NCBI GenBank assembly: GCA_035649635.1
Contig: DASRJE010000193.1
Location: forward strand, 1 to 64,000
Origin: Gp6-AA40 sp035649635
GTDB lineage: Bacteria > Acidobacteriota > Vicinamibacteria > Vicinamibacterales > UBA2999
Length of the DNA: 64,000 bases
Direction: 5' to 3'
Shown here: positions 1 to 6,892 of the stretch, one piece after another
Position numbering within the stretch: position 1 is the first letter of the stretch
Layout of the letters: every line of letters starts with the position of its first letter
Notes under the pieces: generated by a model
Databases searched by the model: none
What the model was told of the DNA's origin: nothing
Seen by the model: the letters and a program-made list of their open reading frames with translations, nothing else
Program-made: the position numbers and the translations under genes

Positions 1-497
1 GTCCTAAGGCTATCGTCTCCCGCAACGGCAAGCTGATTCCCGAGGTGTTCGAGGTCCTGGATCTGATCAAGGAGCGCAACCTTACTCTCGCAACCGGCCA
101 CGTCACGCCCGAGGAGGCGCTCAGGATCATCGCCGAGGCCAGGCAGCGCGGCATCACGAAGATCATCGTGACCCACCCGCTGCTCGGCGCGCAGTTCACG
201 AACATGTCCCTGCCGCAGATGCAGGAGGCCGTGAAGCTCGGAGGCGCCATCGAAATCACCGCTGGCGCGTTGAGAGGCGAGGGCGCTGCGAAGACGCGAG
301 CGATCGAAGCGATCAAGGCGCTGGGCACTCAGAACGTGTTCATTGCGAGCGACAGCGGCCTGGTCGGCACGCCGAATCATCCCGACGCCCTGGCCATGGC
401 TGCGAAGGCGCTGCGTGCCGCCGGGTTCAGCGAACAGGATCTCAGCCGGATGTTCAAGGAGACGCCAGCTCGTCTTGTCGGCCTGGCCATTCAATAA
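1..497 (+). CDS. DUF6282 family protein, 5'-partial (amidohydrolase-like)
   Basis: The frame is already open at base 3 and runs to a TAA at 495-497, so this is the last ~164 residues of a longer protein. A GTG at 45 lies inside the conserved region and is not a credible start. The visible part resembles the C-terminal half of DUF6282 proteins, which have a TIM-barrel amidohydrolase-like fold: a TGH motif followed by PEEALRII, a THPLL segment, and an ASDSG segment near the C-terminus where amidohydrolases carry metal-binding His and Asp residues. The substrate of this family is unknown. Family assignment is from recall of motifs and is moderately sure; the partial state is certain. Confidence 0.7.
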   Translation, partial: PKAIVSRNGKLIPEVFEVLDLIKERNLTLATGHVTPEEALRIIAEARQRGITKIIVTHPLLGAQFTNMSLPQMQEAVKLGGAIEITAGALRGEGAAKTRAIEAIKALGTQNVFIASDSGLVGTPNHPDALAMAAKALRAAGFSEQDLSRMFKETPARLVGLAIQ

Positions 498-500
498 GCA

Positions 501-631
501 GGCCCTTCGTCATGGTCCTTGGCGCTTGAGTGCCAGGTCCGTTCCTGGTCCCTCGTGCTTGGTCCCCATGTGGACTGAGGACTCTGGGGACGGACCAAGG
601 AACCAGGAACGAGGGACCAAGGACCAACACT
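501..631. repeat. Intergenic quasi-palindrome built on GGTCCTTGG / CCAAGGACC
   Basis: The gap after the DUF6282 gene holds several copies of GGTCC(C/T)TTGG-like words on one side (about 507-575) and their complements on the other (about 593-627). Together they form a long imperfect inverted repeat with short direct repeats inside. The same word family recurs at 23209-23245. It could fold as a terminator-like stem for the upstream gene; no protein is coded here. Confidence 0.6.
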
Positions 632-641
632 GATCTTTCGG

Positions 642-661
642 GATACCTCATGTGAGGTATC
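642..661. promoter_or_regulatory. Perfect 9-2-9 palindrome upstream of the receptor gene (possible operator)
   Basis: GATACCTCA, a two-base spacer TG, then TGAGGTATC: both arms are perfect complements. It lies 48 bases before the preferred start codon at 710. A GTATAC word at 681-686 could be part of a -10 element. The size and position suit a dimeric repressor or activator site; the cognate regulator is unknown. Confidence 0.45.
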
Positions 662-709
662 GCGCGCTCCCGGCTAGAAGTGTATACAGCCTCGGCAGGG
701 AGGCTGACG

Positions 710-3700
710 ATGTTGAGAGTTGTCATGCGGTCGGCGGCGGTACTGGTGGTGCTGTTGCTCTTGCCGGCGGCCGCCCTCGCGCAAGGCGCTATTACGGGCG
801 TCGTGAAGGATGTGTCTGGCGCCGTACTGCCAGGTGTGACGGTGGAAGCCGCCAGCCCCGTGTTGATCGAGAAGGTGCGGTCGGTCACCACTGACGCGAC
901 TGGGCAGTACCGCATCGTCGACTTGCGGCCGGGCACGTATTCGGTGACGTTCTCATTGCCTGGCTTCAAGACCGTCAAGCGCGACGGCATCGAGCTCACA
1001 GGTACGTTCGTGGCCACGGTGAGTGCCGATCTGACCGTCGGCGAGCTGCAGGAAACGGTCACCGTCACCGGGCAAACACCGGTCGTGGACGTCCAAAGCG
1101 TGAAAGTGCAACAGACGCTGAGCGATGACACTATCGCCGCCATCCCCAGCTCGCGGAACGCCGCGGGACTCCAATCGTTGATTCCCGGACTGAACGTGTC
1201 GCAAGCAGGCGTGGCCGTCGGCGGCGGTGATGCAGGTGGCGTCGCGGGTGGCATGGGGGGCCTGGCCGGGACCATCCACGGCGGGAACACATACGGTTCA
1301 CGAACAAAGACCGACGGGCTGAACACGGATTTCACCGGTCAGGCCGCTGCCGGCGGGCAGCTCCTGAACACGGCGGGCGCGCAAGAAGTGGTGATCAACA
1401 CGTCGGGTGGCCTCGGCGAAGCGGAGGGAGCAGGGGTGATCCTCAACATCATCCCGAGGGAAGGGGGCAACACCTTCAGTGGCTCCCTCTTCGGCAACAC
1501 AGCGCGAGGCTGGATGCAGGACTCCAACTTCACGCAATCGCTCAAAGACCAGGGGCTGAGAACGCCATCGGAACTAATCAAGTTGTACGACGTGGATGCA
1601 ATGGGTGGCGGCCGGATCATCCGGGACAAGCTCTGGTTCTACGTCACCGTCCGCCAGGTCGGGTCGGAGAGCACGGTCCCCGGCATGTGGGTCAACAAGA
1701 ACGCCAACGACCCGAACGTGTGGGCGGTGGACTTCGATCTCTCACAGCCAGCTTTTACGGACACGCAGGACCGCCACGAAATCGTGCGCCTCACGTGGCA
1801 GGCTTCGCGACGCCACAAGCTGGCAGGCTACTGGCAAGAGCAGCACAACTACATCGGCAAGGAGGGCGGCGGCACGCCTACACAGACGCCCGAGGGGACA
1901 GGCTTGACGAGTTTCAAACCGTCCCGCATCCAACAGCTCACATGGACGTTTACGATCAACAACAAGCTGCTGGCGGAGGCGGGCGTTGGGACGTACCTGG
2001 GGGTTTACGACCAGAGTGGCGGTGGCGGACCGCGCATCGGCGGTATCGGTGGCGTCAACAACCCGGCGATGATCCAGCAACTGGAACAGACGGGAAACAT
2101 CCCAAGTTGTAGTTGCTCGATCCCCGGCCTGATCTCTCGACATCCCGGACTTGCGAACGGCGGGTTCAGTAAAAGCGACATCGGGACGCACGAGTGGCGG
2201 GCATCCCTTTCGTATGTCAGCGGCGCGCACAACATGAAATTCGGCTACCAGGGCGGGTTCAGCACGCCGACGAAGAATTACTACTACGACAGCAGCGTCA
2301 TCCAGGTGCGGACCAACAACGGCTTGCCGAATCAAATCACGGAGAACCTCGCGTACCCAGGCTGGCTTCGTACAGGTCGCCACGTCATCCCGGTCAACTT
2401 CTATGCACAGGATCAGTGGACCAGGAACAGACTGACGTTACAGGGTGGTCTGCGGTTTGACAACGGCATCACGCACTACACGTCCGATCCGATCGGCGGT
2501 CCGGATTACTACCTCATGCCGAAGCAGGTCTCCTTTCCCCACGAGTCGACTCAAGGGATCGACTGGAAAGACATCACGCCGCGAGTGGGTGTGGCCTACG
2601 ATGTGTTCGGGAACGGCAAGACAGCGGTCAAATTCAATACCGGCAGATACCTGGAAGGTCTCAGCTCGTTGTTCGGGCTGGACATGAACCCGATCTTCCG
2701 CATTCCGACGATGACGACGCGGCCGTGGCTGAATCCGACCAATTTCAATTTCACGAACAGCCCGGGCTGCGATCTCAAGAACCCAGCGGCGCAGCCCGAT
2801 TGCGGGCCGATGGCCAATCAATCCTTCGGGACCGAGGTATTCACCACCAACTACGACCCCAAAATGGTGACCGGTTGGGGAACCCGCCCGGACGTCTGGT
2901 CGACGGGAGTGTCGGTCCAGCAGGAGCTCACGACCGGTGTGGCATTGACGGTCGGCTTCTTCCGCAACGCGTGGGGGAGCTTGTCGATGGTCGACAACAC
3001 GCTCACGAGCGCGTCCGACTACACCTCGTATGGCATCGCCGCTCCGCTCGATCCGCGATTACCAGGAGGCGGAGGATATACCGTCAGCGGCCTCTATGAC
3101 TTGAACCCGAACAAGGTCGGTCAGGTGAGCAATCTCCACGAGCTCGCATCGGTGACCGGGCAGGAGATGAGCAACAACTGGCAGGGAGTAGACGTCACCG
3201 TCAATGCGCGCCTGGGATTCGGGCTCACCGTGCAAGGGGGGACGAGCACCGGGCGTCGGCTGACAGACGCCTGCGACGTGCGTGCGGTGGTGCCGGAGAG
3301 AACATCGAGCACGGCAATCGTGCCGGCAGGAGGACTCCTGTCCAGCCTGACCAACCCGTATTGCCGCGTAGAGGAACCATACCGCACGTCGGCTACCGGC
3401 CTCGCGACGTATCTGGTTCCGAAGATCGGCGTGCAGGCGAGCCTGACGTGGCAAAGCAACCCAGGACCCGAGATTGCCGCGAACTATGTCGCAACGAATG
3501 CGTGGATCGCGTCAGGCCCGCAGCCGCTCGGCCGTCCTCTCTCGGGTGGCGCCAATATCACGGTGAACCTGATTGAGCCCGGCACGATGTATGGCGAACG
3601 GCGCAATAACTTCGACCTGCGCCTGAGCAAGGTCCTGCGGTTCGGCACGAAGCGGCTCACCATGTCGGTCGACGGCTACAATCTCACGAATGACGACACA

Positions 3701-3805
3701 GTCCTCGCCTACAACAACGCGTTCGTGCCCGGTGGCACATGGCTGACGCCGACGAGGATTGCGAACCCGCGATACATGAAGTTAGGTGCGCAGTTCGATT
3801 TTTGA
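710..3805 (+). CDS. TonB-dependent receptor with carboxypeptidase-regulatory-like domain
   Basis: A 1031-residue outer-membrane protein of the SusC/OmpA-related receptor type abundant in Acidobacteria. Start chosen at ATG 710 because AGGGAGG sits at 697-703; the longer GTG start at 680 lacks this. Residues 1-24 are a signal peptide (two Val/Leu runs ending PAAALAQ). Residues ~26-110 form a carboxypeptidase-regulatory-like beta-sandwich (GAITGVVKD, GTYSVTFSLPGF). A plug-like region follows at ~115-260 with a Gly-rich stretch, then a long beta-barrel ending in the aromatic GAQFDF expected for outer-membrane insertion. Family knowledge suggests uptake or binding of a large ligand, but the sequence does not show which. 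No TonB box was recognised. It stands alone, with a palindromic site upstream. Confidence 0.9.
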   Translation: MLRVVMRSAAVLVVLLLLPAAALAQGAITGVVKDVSGAVLPGVTVEAASPVLIEKVRSVTTDATGQYRIVDLRPGTYSVTFSLPGFKTVKRDGIELTGTFVATVSADLTVGELQETVTVTGQTPVVDVQSVKVQQTLSDDTIAAIPSSRNAAGLQSLIPGLNVSQAGVAVGGGDAGGVAGGMGGLAGTIHGGNTYGSRTKTDGLNTDFTGQAAAGGQLLNTAGAQEVVINTSGGLGEAEGAGVILNIIPREGGNTFSGSLFGNTARGWMQDSNFTQSLKDQGLRTPSELIKLYDVDAMGGGRIIRDKLWFYVTVRQVGSESTVPGMWVNKNANDPNVWAVDFDLSQPAFTDTQDRHEIVRLTWQASRRHKLAGYWQEQHNYIGKEGGGTPTQTPEGTGLTSFKPSRIQQLTWTFTINNKLLAEAGVGTYLGVYDQSGGGGPRIGGIGGVNNPAMIQQLEQTGNIPSCSCSIPGLISRHPGLANGGFSKSDIGTHEWRASLSYVSGAHNMKFGYQGGFSTPTKNYYYDSSVIQVRTNNGLPNQITENLAYPGWLRTGRHVIPVNFYAQDQWTRNRLTLQGGLRFDNGITHYTSDPIGGPDYYLMPKQVSFPHESTQGIDWKDITPRVGVAYDVFGNGKTAVKFNTGRYLEGLSSLFGLDMNPIFRIPTMTTRPWLNPTNFNFTNSPGCDLKNPAAQPDCGPMANQSFGTEVFTTNYDPKMVTGWGTRPDVWSTGVSVQQELTTGVALTVGFFRNAWGSLSMVDNTLTSASDYTSYGIAAPLDPRLPGGGGYTVSGLYDLNPNKVGQVSNLHELASVTGQEMSNNWQGVDVTVNARLGFGLTVQGGTSTGRRLTDACDVRAVVPERTSSTAIVPAGGLLSSLTNPYCRVEEPYRTSATGLATYLVPKIGVQASLTWQSNPGPEIAANYVATNAWIASGPQPLGRPLSGGANITVNLIEPGTMYGERRNNFDLRLSKVLRFGTKRLTMSVDGYNLTNDDTVLAYNNAFVPGGTWLTPTRIANPRYMKLGAQFDF

Positions 3806-4039
3806 GGCACGAAGGACACGAAGACTTAGCCATGAAGAGGTCAGCGCGGTTCCTGAGCGGCTGTCGGTAGGCTTCTGCCAGGTCCCGCCTCGTCGCTCAG
3901 TGGGCTCCTCACGACTCGCGTCGAATTCGTGAATCCAGGCGAGATGATGGAGCACGCCCTCGAGCGATGCGAGACGCGCATTGCGCCGATCGGCATTGAG
4001 CTGTCGATTCAATCACGACTCCGGTGCTGCGTGCTGACC
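3806..4039. other. Intergenic stretch without a recognisable gene
   Basis: Begins with CACGAAGGACACGAAGA, a short direct repeat (ACGAAG twice) right after the receptor stop. Short open frames occur on both strands but none matches a family I know or has a convincing ribosome site. This is the tail-to-tail region between the receptor gene and the minus-strand lectin-like gene. Confidence 0.5.
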
Positions 4040-4681
4040 CTAATCCGTGGCGAAGCAGTAAAGAAGTCCGTCGCCAAGCGAAGCGCGCAACGCAGTCTGC
4101 GAGCAGCCGCGAGAGAGATGGGCGGAATTCCAGGAATCGCCTCGTCCGCCTCCGGTGCGATTGTGATGCCCCACCATCGCCCGGCCTTCTCCGTGGCTCG
4201 TCCACCCGCTGCACGTGGCATCGCCGCGCTCGACCAACGTGCCATCGGGGTTACTGCCAGTGAGGATGTCGTGCCTGTTCGGCGCCACGGCCCCGCCCTT
4301 CTCTGTGAGCGCGGTATCGCTCGTGAGATTTACCTCCTCGCTGTGGAGCTCTTCGACGCTCGCGGCAATCTGAATCCCTCGCGCGTTGACCCACGGCCCG
4401 CGGCCGATCCGGTCGCGCGCGTTGACCGCTGGCGCATCCGCTGATGGTGGTGCGCTGAGATAGGCGCGCCACAGCCGATCGGCACGTCCGACAGCGGTCG
4501 CACGCTGACGACAGAGCGCATCTGCTCCCGCGAGCCCTCCGAGGTTGCCGCCAATGCCGCGACCGGTGCTGGTCACGAAGAACGACATCGCGGCCACGGG
4601 CGTGGGCACATCCTGCGCCTGTGCCGATATCGCGGCGAGCAATGTGGTGACGATGAGAGAGTGATGTTGAAAGATCCGCAT
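4040..4681 (-). CDS. Secreted lectin-like protein (endostatin/DUF1554-like fold)
   Basis: A 213-residue exported protein. The ATG at 4681 gives a clean signal peptide (MRIFQHHSLIVTTLL, cleavage after AISAQAQ); the frame is open further upstream to 5326, but that extension overlaps other genes and has no signal sequence. The mature part starts with FFVTSTGRGIGGNLGGLAGAD, then DALCRQRA, ARDRIGRGPWVNARG, a central HDILTGSNPDGT, and ends with SWNSAHLSRGCSQ and FYCFAT-like LLYCFATD. Paired Cys residues and the WNSAH motif are typical of a bacterial family with a C-type-lectin/endostatin-like fold. Role unknown; carbohydrate or surface binding is only a guess. Confidence 0.7.
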   Translation of the reverse strand: MRIFQHHSLIVTTLLAAISAQAQDVPTPVAAMSFFVTSTGRGIGGNLGGLAGADALCRQRATAVGRADRLWRAYLSAPPSADAPAVNARDRIGRGPWVNARGIQIAASVEELHSEEVNLTSDTALTEKGGAVAPNRHDILTGSNPDGTLVERGDATCSGWTSHGEGRAMVGHHNRTGGGRGDSWNSAHLSRGCSQTALRASLGDGLLYCFATD

Positions 4682-4849
4682 GGCACAATGGCGCCTCGGC
4701 CCGCGCGCGTGACCACAGTTAGCCTGACACCAGGTAGAAATTCTCGCATCACATCTGCACGACGCGAAGAGGGAGCCCTGAGACGTTCCCAAAGGACGCA
4801 GCGAAAGCAAAGCTGGACATGGAACTGTCGATAGTCCATCATCCGACCT

Positions 4850-5113
4850 CGTGAGAGCGCGATCTACGTGGACGTCGTCAACGCCAAGGGCGCGACCGTG
4901 AACTGGAGCTTCGAGCTGCCGAGCCCGGTCACGGTGATGCGCCGGGGATGGACGCGCGATCCAGTAAAGCCCGACGACCGCGTGAAAGTCACCGGCGCGC
5001 CAGCCCGGAACTACCCTACTATCGCCATCACCAACTTCCGGGATGACAAGGGCAAGCCGTTGTTCACCGGCACGACGAAGGTCTACGAACCGGAGCCGGC
5101 ATCCACGGAGTAG
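4850..5113 (+). pseudogene. DUF6152 protein remnant, 5'-truncated
   Basis: The frame up to the TAG at 5111-5113 reads SAIYVDVVNAKG, NWSFELPSP, RRGWTRDPVKPDD and KVTGAPARN, which match the C-terminal half of DUF6152 secreted proteins (usually ~120-130 residues). The signal peptide, the HHSFA segment and the first beta-strands are missing: in-frame TAG occurs at 4832-4834 and upstream DNA bears no resemblance. A GTG at 4868 could start an 81-residue product but would begin inside a conserved strand. Best read as a gene that lost its 5' end beside the lectin-like gene. Confidence 0.65.
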
Positions 5114-5119
5114 AGACGC

Positions 5120-5935
5120 GTGCGACCGGCTGCCTGCGCGTTCACGCTCGCGCTGCTGATGGTGCCTGTGACCGCTCAAGCGCCTCAACTCGGCGACATC
5201 GTCGCCCGCTTGGACGCGTATCTCCAGGCCTACGAGCTGGCCAATGTCGTGGCCGAGGAGACGTATCGACAGTCCGTCGAGCAGGGGCCAAAGGATCGTC
5301 GTTGGACGACGCTCCGCGTGCTGCACTCGGACTATGCACTCACCCTCGCGGCCGATCGCAATGTCTGGGTGGGCTACCGCGACACCTTCGAAGTGGACGG
5401 CCAGCCGGTGCGCGACCGCGACGAGCGCCTGCAGCGGCTGCTCCGCAGCGGCGCGGTGGGACAGGCGAAGCGCATCGCCGAAGAGAATGCACGGTTCAAC
5501 CTGGGCGGGGACCTCATCTCACGCACCGTGAACGTCCCGACGTTTGCGTTCGAGTTGCTGCATCCACGGATTCGGCGCCGCTTCCGCCAGCGCCTCGCGG
5601 CCACCGACGCCATCGACGGCGGTCCCGGCTGGCTCGTCGAGTTCCGCGAGCGAGATCGCCCGACGGTGGTACGCAGACCGGATGGGCGCGATCAGCCCTC
5701 GACCGTAATGGCGCGTGTTGACCCGCAGACCGGGGAGGTGCTGAGGACCGTCCTCACCTGGGAACACGTGCGAGGATCGATCACCGTTGACTACGGCCGC
5801 GCCCCTGGCATCCCGGTGCCCGTGCCGACGAGCATGTCCGAGCGGTTCATCACCCGCGATGGAGAGGTCGTCACCGGCGAGGCGACGTACGCCAACTTCC
5901 GGCAATTCGAGACGAGCGCACGGATCGTTCGCTAA
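5120..5935 (+). CDS. Secreted protein of unknown function
   Basis: A 271-residue protein starting at GTG 5120, six bases after the DUF6152 remnant. The N-terminus MRPAACAFTLALLMVPVTAQ is a signal peptide. The rest has no motif I can name; charged helices at ~28-60 (LGDIVARLDAYLQAYELANVVAEETYRQ) are followed by a basic middle and a C-terminal beta-rich part (GEVLRTVLTWEHVRGSITVDYG, YANFRQFETSARI). Proteins with this layout, including the conserved LPVPTSMSE-like segment (PVPVPTSMSERF), are common as hypothetical secreted proteins in Acidobacteria. No function is proposed. Confidence 0.75.
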   Translation: MRPAACAFTLALLMVPVTAQAPQLGDIVARLDAYLQAYELANVVAEETYRQSVEQGPKDRRWTTLRVLHSDYALTLAADRNVWVGYRDTFEVDGQPVRDRDERLQRLLRSGAVGQAKRIAEENARFNLGGDLISRTVNVPTFAFELLHPRIRRRFRQRLAATDAIDGGPGWLVEFRERDRPTVVRRPDGRDQPSTVMARVDPQTGEVLRTVLTWEHVRGSITVDYGRAPGIPVPVPTSMSERFITRDGEVVTGEATYANFRQFETSARIVR

Positions 5936-6004
5936 AGCACGGAGCGGCCACGCGCGGGTCCGATCGGTATACGCTGACATCGGCTGCCACTGCCATTCTC
6001 TAGC

Positions 6005-6892
6005 CTAGGCCCGCAGTACGTCGACGCTGACCTGAAGCGAATGCTGTCCGCCGCCGAGGATCACGCCGCGGACCGGACTCACATCGACATAGTCGCGTCC
6101 CCACGCCAGCGTGACATGTGTGGTAGAGGGGAACATATTGTTGGTGGGATCGACGTCCACCCAGCCGAGTCCTGGACAGTAAATGGCCAGCCACGCGTGC
6201 GACGCATCCACTCCGGCGAGTCGCGGCTCCCCCGGCGGCGGTAGCGTCTCCAGGTAACCGCTGACATAGCGCGCGGCAAGGCCCTGCGAACGCAGGCATG
6301 CGATACCCAGCCGCGCGAAGTCCTGGCAGACGCCGCGTCGCATCGTGACGACATCCCTCAGCGAGGTTGCCACGGTCGTCGCCTGCGGATCGAAGGTGAA
6401 GTCGGCATGAATACGGTGGATCAAATCCGCGACTGCTTCGAGCAGTGGTCGCCCCGGCGGAAATGATGGATGCGCGTAGCCGGCGACGGTGTCGTGTACG
6501 GCAATCGACGCCGATTCGAACAGACAATCAATCGCGTCGAGCGGCAGGGCGTCGTAATCGCACGCCTCCTCCCACGGCGGCGTGTGCACAAAGACTGGCA
6601 GGCTTCGACCGCCGACCTTGACCGTGCTCACCGCGCGTACCGTCAGCGTCTTGTGGGCGCCCTCGACGATGAAGAATGTGACGGCGTTGCCGAAGTAATC
6701 CTGATGCGAGCGCATGACGGCCGGCACAGGCTCGATTTGCAGCTCGTGGCGCAGACACGCCTGCCCGGCGAAGACACGCGGTTTCACGCGGGCAACGTGA
6801 TGCGACACCGAGACAGCTTCGCTGTAGGTGTAACGGGTCGTGTGCACGACCTCGTAGGTCACCGTGACCTCAGCTGACGCGCTGTTCTGCAT
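6005..6892 (-). CDS. Transglutaminase-like protease/amidase domain protein
   Basis: Last gene of the five-gene operon; up to 295 residues. ATG 6892 overlaps the end of the ATP-grasp fusion gene by 23 bases; GTG 6862, seven bases beyond that stop and preceded by TGAGGT, is an equally good start and would begin VTYEVVHTT. An N-terminal transglutaminase-associated beta domain (YEVVHTTRYTYSEAVSVSHH) is followed by the core with a complete papain-like triad: Cys in RRGVCQDFA, His in ASHAWLAIY, Asp in VDVDPTNN. Family members hydrolyse or transfer peptide amides. Its partners suggest it acts on a product made by the neighbouring ATP-grasp enzymes; this is inference. Confidence 0.9.
   Translation of the reverse strand: MQNSASAEVTVTYEVVHTTRYTYSEAVSVSHHVARVKPRVFAGQACLRHELQIEPVPAVMRSHQDYFGNAVTFFIVEGAHKTLTVRAVSTVKVGGRSLPVFVHTPPWEEACDYDALPLDAIDCLFESASIAVHDTVAGYAHPSFPPGRPLLEAVADLIHRIHADFTFDPQATTVATSLRDVVTMRRGVCQDFARLGIACLRSQGLAARYVSGYLETLPPPGEPRLAGVDASHAWLAIYCPGLGWVDVDPTNNMFPSTTHVTLAWGRDYVDVSPVRGVILGGGQHSLQVSVDVLRA

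Noticed and set aside
454..1335. 293-residue open frame on the minus strand opposite the receptor gene
   Set aside because: Pro/Ser/Thr-rich, no family resemblance; mirrors the codon pattern of the receptor on the plus strand.
3929..4444. 171-residue plus-strand frame after the receptor gene
   Set aside because: Mostly antisense to the lectin-like protein; no family resemblance.
4682..5326. N-terminal extension of the lectin-like gene up to 5326
   Set aside because: The extension would run antisense to the DUF6152 remnant and the secreted protein and has no signal peptide; ATG 4681 gives a clean one.
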